Below, piece by piece: positions 9,701 to 20,655 of a stretch of DNA of 64,000 bases. Position 1 is the first letter of the stretch. Every line of letters starts with the position of its first letter. Source of the stretch: Hirsutella rhossiliensis (taxonomy: Eukaryota; Ascomycota; Sordariomycetes; Hypocreales; Ophiocordycipitaceae). The stretch lies in NCBI RefSeq assembly GCF_020360975.1, contig NW_025408672.1:806001-870000 (forward strand), written 5' to 3'. Below the pieces are notes generated by a model, which searched no databases, was not told the DNA's origin, and saw nothing but the letters and a program-made list of their open reading frames with translations. The translations under genes and the position numbers were made by a program.

Positions 9701-12420
9701 TAAGAGGAAATCGTTAAGCCCGATCTTTCTTATATATATCTAAGTAATTACTATACTAATATACTTAAGGAGGCCCTTATAACGGTCTAGTATTATTGCC
9801 TTATTAAACTAAGGTAGGAAGTTAGCGGGGTAGAGGGTAGTTTAGTATTATTAGATTATATCCTCCTTAGTATTTTATTAAGCGGCTTATTCTTTATTTA
9901 GCCTTTTAAGCGACTTAGCTTTATCTAAGAGGTCGTCTAATCTTATCTAGCTCTAGACCCCCTTTATCTCTTCCGCGAGGGGGGGCCTACTAAGTAGTAG
10001 CGCCGCTAAGGGCCTACCCTCTCTTTAGCATCGCCTCCTTTTAAGTATACCTATAACCGCGTTAAACGCGCGTTAAATTTAGCTTAAGAGCCCTAAGTCC
10101 TTTAACCTTTAAAATATATTTATTATTCTTTAGTTTAAGTAAAGGTTAATTAAGGGTACCTATACCTCTACTTTAACTTAGTAGACTAAGGTCGCGTAGT
10201 ATATGCCTATTACTACCTAAAGGTAGGCTAACTAGTCCTATACTAGGTCCTATATAATCTTATATAGTTTTCCTCTTATAAGCGTTATCTTATAAAATAT
10301 AACTATAGCGTAAGAGATTAAGGACTAGATTACCTTACTATAAACTTCCTTAGCGTATAGTAAGGTATAGCCCTATATAAACGCCGTAAGCTTAGTTAAG
10401 ACTATAGTTTAGTGCTTTATCTTTACTTAAAGCTACTTTAAGTATACCTTTTATTATAATTTCTAGTATACCTATACCCTTAGTAGGCGGGCCTCTTAAA
10501 CTAGTATTACTATATTAGCCTTAAGGTAGACTAGCGTTATTATCGCTTATCTCCTTTATATAAAGTATATTAACTTACTCTTTAATAGTTCGAAAGTAAC
10601 TATAAACTTAGTCGCTTACTTTATATATACCTTTTAAGCCTCCTTTAAGTATACTACTATAATAGCGACGGTAGGTCTAATATTAACTATATTTATATCG
10701 TTGGTAAAGCTAATAATATAAATACTATATATTATACTAAGCCTTTTATATAGGAGGGTTATATAGTATAGAAATAGGATTAAGGATAAGGGGGAGCTTT
10801 AAAGGACTCCTATTAGTACTTATATTAGCTCTAAGGATCTTTTATTAAAGTAAAGGGTTAATCTTTTATTACTTATAAAGCTCTATATTAAGCTTAAAAG
10901 CTATCTAAGGTATCCCTAAAGTTCTAGTTCCTTTATAAGCTTATTATAGTTAACTATATTAAATACGCCCTTAATATCTAGCTATAGGAATAATATAATA
11001 CCCTTCTAAGCCTAGGTCGTATATATTAGTTTTATTACTAATAGGATCGCTACCTTTATAAAGCGCTCCCTCCTATTCCTTATTTATCTATTTAATAAGA
11101 TATTATTTACCTTTACTACTCCTACGATCTTTTAAGCTAATATCTACTTAAGTACTTTCCTTATTATAGGTAGGAGGGAAATTAGTCTCTATCCCCTTAT
11201 TATATAGTAAGCTTCTAGCCTCTTACCTAGCTTTTAAAGTACTATTACGTTCGCGCTATAAAACTACCTTAGGAAATATAAGAGTTAGGTATAGGCATTA
11301 AAGATTATAGCTAGTTACTAGACTAAGGCTAGTCTATACTTTTTAATAAACCTTAAGGGGACGCCGTTTAGGCCCGCTACTTTCTAGCTTACTATCTTAC
11401 TTAGCGCCGTTATAACGTTAGCTAGCTAGATCTATTAGTTAACTATAAGGGTCGCCTTAGCTATAGGCTAAGGTAGCCCTTAAGTTATATTAGCCTTTAA
11501 TAAAAAGAACGTAGCTTCTACTTCTTTCTACCTTAGGGCTAGTTTAAGCGCTTATACCTAGGTATTAACCTATATTATAATAGTTTAAGGGATATAGTTT
11601 AACCTAGTTAGGTCTAGGTTAAGCTTAGTATACTATACTTTAGTCTTTAGTATTACTTATACTAAGTTAATAGTACTATCCCTTTAGCTATAAAAAAATC
11701 TTATATACTTTCTTCTTAAAGTAGTAAGTTTAAGTTATAGTCTTATTACTTTTTAAATAAGTTATAATATACTATCTAAGGTTTTATTATATTCGTCTTA
11801 AAGTAAGTAATAAATATTAAAGTCCCTTACTATTACTATAAGGTACTTTAGTTTAATTATACTTAGGTCTTATAATACTTTAGTCCTCGCGGACCTTAGT
11901 AGTAAGTAAATCGCTTATAGTTTAGTACCGTCCTTAAATACTACCTTACTTTAGTTTAGTTTAAACTAAGGTAACTATATCCCTAGCTTAAGCCTCTTAT
12001 ATATATATAGTATATACCTCCCCTCCTTATAAACTAAGCTATAGGGCGCCGCTTTAAGGGGCAGGGCCTTACTTCCTAGTATAGCTTTTACTTCTTATAG
12101 TACTATTAAGTTAAAGCTAGCCTAGTAGTAAAGCGCTAGCTATACTAGCTTATATCTCTTTTATATATTTTAGAATAGTACTTTTAGTTATATATAAGTA
12201 GGGTTAAGGTAAAAAGGGTCGTTTATATAAAAAGGGAAGCGCTTTATCTCCTAGCGCTTCTTTATCTACTATACCTATAAATATTATTTATACTTAGTTT
12301 AGCCTTCCTAGCCCTACTAGCCGGTAGGTATCTCGAGCTTAACCTTTTATCTTAGCGCGGTCTACCTAGTCCTTACTTCTAGACCGCGGTTAGATCGGAA
12401 ACGCCCTAAGTTTCGATAAT
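9700..12420 (-). pseudogene. LINE-1 ORF2: endonuclease-reverse transcriptase, broken
   Basis: On the minus strand the RT is clear. LxLDIKGAFN (motif A) is near 10970-10940. GVLQxSPLSxILFLYYIT (motif B region) is near 10815-10750. The motif C box reads FTNDINI near 10700, where F/YVDD is expected. Downstream, about 10330-10090, comes the conserved block SYAIVIFYK...LVYQVKVEVQVPLINLYLN, matching the 'SYG..W...PxxxLETEA.VPPLDLYLN' region of fungal LINE polymerases. The upstream part (about 11500-12420) is in the place of the endonuclease, but its catalytic blocks were not individually identified. Stops are RIP type. The downstream limit is approximate. Confidence 0.8.
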
Positions 12421-12449
12421 AGGTAGTACTTATTACTTAGTATATACCT

Positions 12450-13560
12450 AGGTATTTACGAACTATTAAGGTCTTTATAAGTAGTTTTCCCTTACCTTTT
12501 CTTAGGCTTTATTTACTATAAAGTAGGTTTAGGTTTATAATAAGTAGTCCCTTTAATATAAGATATAGTTATAAGGGATTTCGCCCTTTTTAGCCCTATA
12601 TTTATCCTCCCCTTTATTATATACTATACTCCTATATTAGCTATAGAGCTATATCGAAATATACTGCCTAATAATATAGCTATACCTATAGTAATTATAG
12701 TACCTTTATAGTTAAACTAACTTATTATAAGGTTTATATTAAAAGATTTATACTTTAAGGACTAAGCCTAGGTTATAGAGCCTATTAGCCTCCTTTAAGC
12801 TACTAACCTTAATAAGTATAGTTATCGCTATTAATATCTTAGATTAAGGGTAGAGCGCTTAAGCCTAAAAGACCTTAACTTTATTCGCTTTTATAATCTT
12901 ATAAAGTAATCGCTTCCTATTTACTATCGCTACCTTTAAAAGGACGTTCTTAGTAACTACTATATACGCGCGGTAGGTAATTATAGCCTCTAGCTTAAAT
13001 ATAGCCTTAACCTAGCCTTAGTTCCTTTAATAGGCTCTCGCTAAGGTATTAAATATAACCGCGATATCTCTACTTTAAAAGCGCCTTACCGCTATAGCGT
13101 ATATAGCCTTTAAGGCTATATTTACCGCCTTTACTATATCCTTTAGTTTACGGCTTAAGATTTTAAGCGGTGCCTTAATAGGGACTATAATAATCTCGCG
13201 TTTATAGCGTAGTAGGACCTACTTTACCGCGGCTTTATATTAAGTTAGTCCCTTAGTCTTAGCTACGATCGCGGCCTAGGTTCGCTTTAGGCCCCTTAAG
13301 CTTAAAGCAATACTTAGGTAGAGTTCTTCTTTAACTACCTCCTTAATTATTTCCTAGATTATTATATTAAAGCTCTTATCTACGCGGAGTACTACTAATA
13401 ATGCGCTACTAGCGCGACTCTTTACTTTAAAGAGCTATTCGACTACTACTTATACCTTACCGAACTATACGCTTAGGATAAAGCCCGCGAGTTTATTATA
13501 TATTGCTTTTTTTATAGGGTCGCTCGGCGCTTAGGTAGGTATTATATTGCTACTTTAGGT
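12450..13560 (-). pseudogene. LINE-1 ORF1: gag-like protein with CCHC knuckles, broken
   Basis: Minus-strand frame upstream of ORF2. A zinc knuckle of the form C-x2-C-x4-H-x4-C lies at about 12703-12662. Each Cys codon now reads TAT or TAC (Tyr) and the His codon reads TAT, as CpA/TpG change predicts. More Cys-to-Tyr pairs follow. The upstream half has a charged region with a block like 'AVRRFQSRDITVIFNTQ' (about 13110-13050), which resembles ORF1 of fungal LINEs. The start codon cannot be fixed because ATG is lost. The MITE at 13628 lies just upstream, in the 5' leader. Confidence 0.7.
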
Positions 13561-13627
13561 TTATTAACTCGCTCTATCGGGGTATATAAATTTAAGCGGC
13601 GTCTCTTTACGCTACGCGCTTTAATTA

Positions 13628-13725
13628 TGTCGGAAGACGCGGTTGTCAGTCATATGTGTCAATTGCAGCGCACCTGTCGGAGCGCGTTCCACTTTTGCCT
13701 GCGTGGCGCAATGGTCTTCGCGACA
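13628..13725. mobile_element. 98-bp MITE, not RIP-mutated
   Basis: Short element with terminal inverted repeats: TGTCGGAAGACG at the left end and GTCTTCGCGACA at the right (reverse complement TGTCGCGAAGAC, one-base indel). It is bounded by the 5-bp duplication AATTA at 13623-13627 and 13726-13730. By eye it has about 8 CpA and 10 TpG, against almost none in the surrounding kilobases. A RIP-mutated relative, reverse-complement, occupies 19411-19508 and keeps the same order of bases with C to T and G to A changes. It has no coding capacity and would depend on a transposase in trans. The superfamily is not certain; a 5-bp duplication with TGTCG ends is all that can be said. Confidence 0.75.
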
Positions 13726-13731
13726 AATTAA

Positions 13732-13898
13732 GCCTAGTATATCGAGGGCTACTACTATATTTATATACCCCTTAGCCTTAGCGTAGTATTATTACTAAAG
13801 GTAATTAATACTATTAAATTAATTCCTAGTATTAGTTAGTATTTTAGTTATAATATATACCTACTATAAGCGTATATTAGCTTTATAAGAAGTTTTTC
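13732..13898 (-). other. LINE-1 5' leader
   Basis: The 5'-most part of LINE-1 between the MITE and the target duplication at 13899. It is AT-rich with no recognisable frame. It probably contains the internal promoter expected of a full-length LINE, but no element of it can be pointed to. Confidence 0.5.
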
Positions 13899-13910
13899 CT
13901 ATTTAATATA

Positions 13911-16600
13911 GTATTTATTTTAGGGTATATAATATAGTCTTTATAAAATCCGTTTAGCTTTTTAAGTATATTAATATAGATTTTTAGATCCTTATTTAAT
14001 CCTTTTTCTAAAAGAGGATTATTTCCCTTTTCTATAAAAGGGCTATTTTCTTTTTTTATAAGAGTGTTATTTTCCTTCTTTATAAGAGGGTTATTTTCCT
14101 CTTCTTTTAAAGAAGAGTTATTACCTTCTTTATATATAGGTTCCTTTTATAAATAGTTATCTAGGACCTTATTTATAGAAAGTAAGGTATTAAAGTTAAA
14201 GTCCTTAAGGTCTTCTTCTTTTTAATTTTCTATAAATTCATTTTCTAGGATAATAATATCTTTAGAAACTATTACCTTTCTTTTTAAAAGGTTATATATT
14301 TTATAAGTATTTTTAGTATATCCTATAATAATACCCTAATAAGCTCTTATTTCTAGCTTATCTAAGGGGTCTTTATTCTTATAATAAATAGTATATCTAA
14401 AGGTCTTAATTTTCTTTAAGTCTTTTAAGGCTAGAGATTTATTTTTCTTTTTCTTTATAAGAGTTTAGAAGCTTATTTATAAGTAAGGGGTCCTATTATA
14501 TAAATAGGCTACTATTAGAATAGCTTCTCCCTATAAATATTTAGGTAGTTTTACTATAAATAAAATAGCTTAGACTTTATTTAAAATAGTCCTATTAATC
14601 CTCTTTATTACTCCGTTTAATTTAAGAGTCTTAGGAGGGCTAGTATAATATTTAATTCCCTTTCTTAAGTAGTAGGGTTTTATTTTATATAGGAATTCCT
14701 TTATATTATCTAAAAGGACTTCCTTTATAGCAATATTATCCTAGTTATTTTTAACTAAGCCTTTATATTCTAAGAATTTATCTAGGGCTTCTACCTTAGA
14801 CTTTATTAAAGATATTTCTAAATACCTTATTCCTATATTTAAAAAGGATATAAAGGAGGTATATTTATTTTAGGTAAGGGTCTTTATAAGGCCCTAAATA
14901 TTAATAGTAACTCTATTAAGGTAATTATATACCTTATTAAATAGGGATTTATTCCTCTTATTAGTTGCCTTTACTTTAATATAAGCCTTATATTCTTTTA
15001 TTTTTAAAATAACCTTTTTAGGGATAGTTATATCTTTATTATATCTTTTAAAGGTTTCTAGTAAGGCTTTAAGACTTATATATCCTAGCCTTAAATACTA
15101 TAAATAAAGGTTAAGATCCTTTATATTATTTATTATATTATTAATATTATATAGGAATGTCTTCTTTTTTAAGAAAGGTATTTATAAAGAGAAGATATAA
15201 AGGTTATCTTACTATTTTCCTTTAAATATAATATTAGCCTAGTTATTTAATAGGAAAATTTCCTTACTATTAATAAAAGCATAAGTATTTTTAAAATACT
15301 ATTAGCTTATAATATTTACCCTTAATTTAGGTATAAAAAGGTAGTTTCTTAAGATAAATAGCCTTTTATTATTTAGAAATCTAAAAATAAGATCTCTATA
15401 GCCTTTAATAACTATATAAGATGCCTTTCCCTAATTAACCTTAGTAGAGATAGTTCGAAAATTAATAAGGAATTTCTTTTCCGATTCTATATACTTAGTA
15501 GTACTAGTATTATATATAATATTATAGAAATTTCTATTCTCTAAGGTTTTATAAGGGATTTCCTTCTCTTTTATATTATATATAAGGTCTTTAATTTAAG
15601 AGGAATTTAAAGGTCCTATTTACTTATTATTAAATATAGCCTTTTAAGGGATATTCGAAGAGATATATACCTTTGCTTCTTCTTTAGAGCTTTTATAACC
15701 TTTAGGGGTAAGAGGAGGAATAGAAAAATCGATTTCTAGTTCTTTATCCGTTTAATTATCGATTTCTATTCTTTTTACTTCTAATATATATAAAGAATAG
15801 GGCTTTTTCTTCTTCTTATTAACGTAAGAGTCTAATTTAATAGGATTTCCTTCTATAAAAAGGTTTCTAGGCCTCTTAAAAGGTATTCCTTTATTTTAAT
15901 CTTTTAAGTTTTTAGAGAAGCCTTTAAGGGCCTTTTCTAAGTAAAGATAGTAGTAATCTTTAACTAAATGCCCTTTCTTCTTATAGTAAGTATATTATAA
16001 TATAAATCTTTTTTTCTAGGGCTTCTTAGTAAAGAAAGCTTACTTAAGGGGATTTTCTTAAGGCTTAGTCCTCTTAAATTCGTCTATAAGACTACTAGAA
16101 AGAGACTTTAGATTAAAAGCCTCTAAGTTATTTTAAAGAGCTTACGTTATATTAATTATATAGCTGAAAAACGAGCCCGAAAGGCTATTTAAAATCTAGG
16201 CTATAATAACTACTTTTAGAATTATAATATTTTATGCTTTTAGCTCTTTAAATACCTCTTTTACCTTATTTAGGTAGGCTTCTAGGGATTTAAAATCCCC
16301 TACTAAAGTATTAAAAAGCTCTTTTATAAGTAAGTAATTCGAAGTAAAGGAAATAGGGTTATATAGGTTTTTTAACCTATCCTAAGCCTCTTTAGCATTT
16401 ATAATATACTTTATTTAGGTTTAAGGACTATCGTTTATATAGAGAAAAATTAAGGTAAGTGCTTATTTTATTTTTAAGTAATTTTCTTACTATATAGTAG
16501 TAGAAAGCTTCTTCTTAACTAAAAGAGCTTATATTTAATTAGCCTAGAAGGAGTAATTAGAACTACCCTTATATTTAGTAAATTCGACCTTATCCTTAGA
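13911..16600 (-). pseudogene. Copia-B gag, protease and integrase, broken
   Basis: Read on the minus strand from right to left. Gag lies at about 16600-15950, ending in a knuckle near 15990 of the form YTYYKKKGHLVKDYYY, that is C-x2-C-x4-H-x4-C with Cys changed to Tyr. The protease region is about 15500-15200. Integrase is about 15100-14450, with DIxGLIKTLT (first Asp) and the block TSPPKTLxLNGVIKRINRTILNK (Glu region), classic Copia integrase. A charged, repetitive linker lies at 14000-14140, before the RT. The frame then runs into the LINE-1 insertion at 13899 and continues at 562. It is AT-richer than Copia-A and a distinct family. Confidence 0.88.
13995..14135. repeat. Imperfect ~30-bp tandem repeats in the Copia-B integrase-RT linker
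   Basis: Units of roughly 30-33 bp, each containing TATAAGAGxGTTATTTTCCTTCT or a close variant, are repeated about four times. On the minus strand they code for Lys/Glu-rich repeats (KEENNPLIKK-like). This is a disordered spacer between integrase and RT, and copy number could vary between copies. Confidence 0.55.
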
Positions 16601-16683
16601 GCTAAATTTAGAGAATTTAAGATCGTATAATTAGTATTAGAATTTCAGGGAATTTTTAAAGTTATTACCTAACTTATAGAGAA

Positions 16684-16698
16684 GCCGGGCTTATAACC
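16684..16698 (-). promoter_or_regulatory. Copia-B primer-binding site (initiator tRNA-Met, half-tRNA type)
   Basis: On the minus strand GGTTATAAGCCCGGC directly follows the LTR end. With one TpA to TpG it is GGTTATGAGCCC, the complement of the initiator tRNA-Met anticodon arm. It is the same priming site as Copia-A although the LTRs are unrelated, and it fixes the inner LTR edge. Confidence 0.75.
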
Positions 16699-17396
16699 TA
16701 TTAAGGGGTATTAGCAATAAGCGGAGGATCGGGTAATTAATAACGTAAGCGGAAGGAGCGGTCGAAGGAGTATAAGGTAGGATTTTATCCGGAATTTATA
16801 ACGATTATATAAAGGGCTAAATAATATATTAAAAGAATAGCGTTATAAAAGATACTTATAAACTTACTTATTCTAACTCTAACTCCTAGGGAAATCCTTT
16901 GTCTTTTATAGACTATTGCTCGCTTACTAGTAGACTAATTAGTTAGCATTCTAGTATATTTTATAGTGCTTAAAAAGCTCTATCTATAGTAGGTCCTCCG
17001 GACTTAGTAGGTAGTCTAATTATAGCGTAATAGTCGACGTAAGACTATAGGTTCTAGTATAAGTAGTAGATTTAACTAGAATGTTCTATGCCCTACCTAT
17101 TCTTATATCGCGGATATCTTCGGAACTACTAAGCTAAAATAAGTAATAGGGTATCTATCCTACTCGTAATTAACTTATATATTTTATATATATTCTTATT
17201 TATTAGGATAGGCTTATTACGACCCGCCTTTCTTAAAGGAAGCTATAGATATTTAGTAGAGGTCTTTTTATCTTTAATAGTTATTCCCTTAGACTATATT
17301 ATAGAGCCTCTTTTAACTAGCTTATTCTATAGAGCTTACCTATGCCTATTACTTCTTTATAATAGTAAAATAGGAATATAGGAGTATATTCTTATA
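16699..17396 (-). repeat. Copia-B 5' LTR
   Basis: About 698 bp, minus strand, beginning TATAAGAATA (expected TGTAAGAATA) and ending CCTTAATA (expected ..CA) just before the primer site. The outer edge is placed where G2-c sequence resumes (GTTATAAAAGCG at 17397, also in G2-a and G2-d). A TATA-rich stretch at about 17173-17197 may be the core promoter. The partner LTR is outside the window, so both edges rest on inference. Confidence 0.7.
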
Positions 17397-19200
17397 GTTA
17401 TAAAAGCGCTTTAATATCTACTACTATATCTTAAAGGGTAACTTTAGCTTTTTTATTTAAAGGACCTTATTAATATCTACTAAGCTAACTATATAGACCG
17501 CTATATTAGCCGCTACTTAACCTTCCTCCCGCTCTACCTATTATATAGTTCTTATAAAGATAAAGGTAAGGATTTCTTAGGCTTAGTATAAAGCTCGCAC
17601 GCTTAGTCCTATACTTATAAAACTATTATTATAGTAAACCTACTAGTATATAGGCTTAAACTATAGCTTCTTTTAGTATAAAACTAAGTATAACTATATA
17701 TATAATAACTAAGGTTTCCTAAGGATTAAGGGAAACTTTAGTTAAGGGATTATATAAGCTATAATAAGCTTATAATAGCTATCGACCTTTATAAATAGCT
17801 ATATAATACCCTTAATCTTTATACCTTTTATCGCGCTTAAGGCGCCCTTTACTTACTTTAAAGCAATCTTTTTTACTAGTACTTATATCTCTTATATAAG
17901 CGCTTTATTAACTATAGTATAGTACTAGTAGCCCTTATCTATAAGGGCGGCGATAAGTAAGGAGTTATTAATTATAACCTATATTAAAGTAAGCTCCTCT
18001 TTTATATAAGTAGATAATTCCTTCTTTTCTTTTACTAATACTAGTAATTAAGGCTTTAAAGCTTATCTTTACTTTAAAGCTATTCTTTTCCCTTTAAGCT
18101 TAAGGGAGTAGATTCCTCCTTATTATTTAAGGTAAGAAGCGGTTCTATCTTTACTACCTAAACTATTATAGGCTACTTAGCTAAAAGGAAGCGGTACTTT
18201 AATATAAAGTATATAAACGTACTATAATATAAGTAGTAGCCGTTAGCCTTCTTTATTTTAATCTCCTTACTTATTACTTACTCTACCTAGTACTTAAATT
18301 ATAAGATAGTATAAAGGGTATTTAATAATAACCTTTTACTACGTTTAGCTTAATTTATATAAGTAGCTAATATTAAGGTATTATTATTAATATTAATAGT
18401 TAGCTATTTCTCTTATAAAGAGGCGGTAATCTTATTACCGCTATATAGTATATACTTATAAAGCTTTTAGAAATATAGCGTTTACTTATAACCTTTTCTA
18501 CCTTTATTAACTAGCTTATATACTTACTATAGTTAGTAAGTATAATTATAAGGATAAGTAGCTCTTATAAGGCTAGTATAATTAAGTTTTATAGCTATAT
18601 AAGCTTCGCGCTATCTTCTTATATTATAGTTCCTATTACTTATAAGAGCGTCTCTTTAAAGTTAAGGAGGAATTCGCTAAAGGTCTACCTATCCCTCTAC
18701 CTAAGGGTCTATAGCTTATCTTATACCTTCTCTTACTCTTATACGTTATTAAACGTATATATAAGGTATTAAAAGAAGTCTTATAAGTTACGTTTACCTT
18801 TAAGGCCGCCTTTATCTTAGAATCTAAAGATCTACTATATTTAAGGCTTTAATAGTATATAAAGAAGCGAATACTACGCTATATTATAATAGCCGTTTAA
18901 GCTCTATTTCTTATTAGTTATAAACTTTATTTATAGCTAGCTAAGAAAGAAATAAAAGGACTTAGGCTTACTATCTTAAGTTAGCTAAAGAAGCAGCTTT
19001 TACGTTAATAGTACCGCTACTATAACTAGCGTTATAAAGGTTATAGGGGTTAACGCTAGTCTTATAGATAGCTCCTTTAATATAGCGAGAACCTTATCTT
19101 TCTCGCTAGCTATCGCGCCTTTAATTACTTTTAGGATATCTATAATACTTTCTATTTACTTAAGGGGTAGCGGGATACTCCCTTAAAAAAGTAGTACCTT
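17397..19200 (-). pseudogene. G2-c gag and start of pol, broken
   Basis: Identified by alignment to G2-d (52960-54700) and G2-a (20900-22480), not by a motif of its own. The gag capsid region lies about 18400-19000 and a probable knuckle region about 18180-18280. The protease region lies about 17400-17900. Many TAA/TAG stops are present and no start codon survives. Confidence 0.75.
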
Positions 19201-19244
19201 TTTTAAGGAGATATTTATTAAATCTATTAGTTTATAGCTTATAC

Positions 19245-19808
19245 TATTATAAAGTAAGAAAAGGTATATATATATAAGTACTATTTATAAGATAATATTA
19301 ATAAGCTATATAAAGCTCTTTTATACGCGGCTAGCTTATATATATATATATATAGGATCCGGCCCTTTATATATAACTATATAGTTTAGGCTATAGCTTA
19401 AGCTTATAACTATCGCGAAGACTATTACGCTATATAGGCAAAAGTAGAACGCGCGCTCCGATAGGTACGCTGTAAATAATATATATCTAATAACCGCGTC
19501 TTCTAATATACCCCCTTAGGGATCGCGGCTCCGCCGGGAGCCCTAGACCTTATAGCCTAAGACGCGGGAGTCGAATACTAAGCGCTACGCTAATAACCTA
19601 AGGAAATCTAAGAGAGGTAGTCGTCTACGGGGGATTAAACCCCGCACCGCGCGTAGTTACCGGAAGTTATAGGGGTAGTATACTATCCCCTCCTAGGCTT
19701 ATAACTGTCACGAAAAAAGCAGTGGCCGCCTATTAGATATAAGCGACAGCGTTAATTAACGTATATAGTATACGCGATAATAACCTATAATAGTTAAAGA
19801 CTCCTATA
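19245..19808 (-). repeat. G2-c 5' LTR, interrupted by a 369-bp insertion
   Basis: The same ~187-bp LTR is found at 20468-20655, 24857-25042, 47977-48162 and 54806-54992. The outer end reads TATAGGAGTC on the minus strand (expected TGTA...) and the inner end TTATAATA. A TATATATATATA run sits mid-LTR. The insertion at 19411-19779 splits it near its start and is flanked by ATAAC on both sides. Confidence 0.85.
19411..19779. mobile_element. 369-bp non-autonomous element with a MITE-like end
   Basis: Inserted in the G2-c LTR with the 5-bp duplication ATAAC (19406-19410 and 19780-19784). The ends are inverted over 7 bp: TATCGCG on the left and CGCGATA on the right (expected TGTCGCG/CGCGACA). The first 98 bp are a RIP-mutated reverse-complement of the 13628-13725 MITE. 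The rest is unrelated and GC-richer, with patches that kept CpA/TpG (about 19700-19735). The minus strand contains CGGGG-TTTAATC-CCCCG near 19640-19625, which looks like a tRNA T arm, but I could not complete a cloverleaf. It may be a longer relative of the MITE or a composite. No coding frame. Confidence 0.65.
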
Positions 19809-20467
19809 GAAAGATTAAGGGGTACTATAATAAAAAGGGTTTATATAATAAGACTTACTATAAGGCTTCCTTATAACGTTTAAAGGGAAATTATTAAGAC
19901 TGCTTATTATCTTTAAAACTAGACCCTTAGGGACCTTAAGGATCTTAAGGGCTATAGGGACTTAAAGAACCTTACAAAGGAAATCTAAGGAATAGACTAG
20001 AAATCCCTCTTTAAGATCTATAAAAAAAAGAGGGCCTTACTAGCCTACCTTTATACTTATAGCTATAAGGTATATACTATAACTATTAATACCTAGCTAA
20101 AAAAAAGAAGAAGAAAAGAAAGCTTAATCTTAGAGCCTTTATTAAATACCTTATTAGCTATAATTCTAAAAATATCTTTTAGATCTAAATTCCTTTTTTA
20201 TAAAAGGTTATTTTAACTAAGAATATAATTTTTAATAAATCTAGCTTCTTTAATAAAAAAGGGAATAATAGTACCTCTTACTTTCTTAATATTAGTTAAT
20301 TAAAAAGATTTAAATCCCTCCTTTTTAATAGTCTTAAATAGAGGTCTTAAATAAGGAAATAAAAGAAGAAACTAATATTAAAGTAATTAAGGATAACGCT
20401 AACTTTAAAAAAAAGGGCTCTTAAATTAAATAATCTAAAAAAAAAAGAAACTATAAGAAAGTAGTAG
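19809..20467 (+). mobile_element. Copia-A copy 5, internal fragment (oldest layer)
   Basis: Aligns with 3814-4460 of Copia-A copy 1, that is the end of the integrase core to the acidic linker. On its left it is cut by the outer LTR end of G2-c and on its right by the 5' LTR of G2-a. Both cuts are clean joins at LTR termini, so the fragment is a piece of a larger element split twice, with its other parts outside the window. It is more degraded than the other Copia-A copies, with most CpG positions also lost to TpA or TpG-derived changes, as expected for the oldest layer. Confidence 0.85.
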
Positions 20468-20655
20468 TATAAAAGTCTTTAACTATTATAAGTTATAGGC
20501 TTAAGCTATAGCCTAAGTTATATAAATATATATAAAAGGCTAGATCTTATATATATATATATATAAGCTAGCTATATATAAAAGAGCTTTATATAGCTTA
20601 TTAATATTATACTATAAATAGTACTTATATATACGCTTTTACTTACTTTATAATA
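20468..20655 (+). repeat. G2-a 5' LTR
   Basis: 188 bp, TATAAAAGTC...TTATAATA. It matches the other G2 LTRs and has the internal (TA)n run at about 20550-20565. The sequence following it, GTATAAGCTATT, is shared by all 5' copies and is the likely primer-site region; the tRNA was not identified. Confidence 0.88.

Larger units (their letters stand above)
575..13898 (-). mobile_element. LINE-1: non-LTR retrotransposon, Tad-like, full length, split by Copia-A copy 1
   Basis: Minus-strand LINE with its 5' end at 13898 and 3' end at 575, about 6.85 kb once Copia-A copy 1 (853-7205) and the MITE (13628-13725) are removed. It has ORF1 with CCHC knuckles, ORF2 with reverse transcriptase, and a tail of (TAA)n read on the minus strand. 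It is bounded by a perfect 12-bp target duplication and inserted in Copia-B pol. The RT blocks resemble those of fungal LINEs of the Tad/I group; exact clade assignment needs a tree. RIP has destroyed all frames. Its last 120-170 bp are shared with the SINE-like repeat found twice elsewhere in the window. Confidence 0.85.
1..17396 (-). mobile_element. Copia-B LTR retrotransposon (Ty1/Copia), 5' LTR end visible, split by LINE-1
   Basis: The element is read on the minus strand. It begins at 17396 with a 5' LTR, followed by a tRNA-Met-type primer site, gag with a zinc knuckle, integrase, and then reverse transcriptase, which runs off the left window edge. The pol reading frame is interrupted between 13899 and 562 by LINE-1. 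A 12-bp duplication, CTATTTAATATA, stands on both sides (563-574 and 13899-13910). Removing LINE-1 and one duplicate rejoins the pol frame without a shift, which is strong evidence that both parts are one element. It lies inside G2-c: the G2-c sequence resumes at 17397. CpA and TpG are depleted throughout, so it is dead. The 3' LTR lies outside the window. Confidence 0.85.
17397..19808 (-). mobile_element. G2-c: Ty3/Gypsy chromovirus copy, 5' half, minus strand
   Basis: This aligns along its length with 52960-54992 of G2-d on the same strand, and inverted with 20468-22500 of G2-a. It contains the 5' LTR (19245-19808, carrying a 369-bp insertion), leader, gag, and the start of the protease region. 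It then stops at 17397 because Copia-B inserted there. The pol part should lie beyond the left window edge. The right outer edge adjoins Copia-A copy 5, with GAAAG (19809-19813) as the probable target site. RIP is heavy. Confidence 0.85.

Noticed and set aside
7620..10100. A plus-strand protein-coding gene or gag
   Set aside because: There are long low-stop stretches but no start, no known motif and no splice pattern. The region is inside LINE-1 and the opposite strand carries clear LINE RT blocks at its right end.
13599..13740. A remnant of a host gene, because the sequence looks normal
   Set aside because: The non-RIP stretch is exactly bounded by inverted ends and the AATTA duplication, and it has a mutated relative at 19411-19508. 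A short mobile element explains it better.
19560..19700. A tRNA gene inside the 369-bp insertion
   Set aside because: A T-arm-like hairpin is present on the minus strand, but no matching acceptor stem or anticodon arm could be completed.
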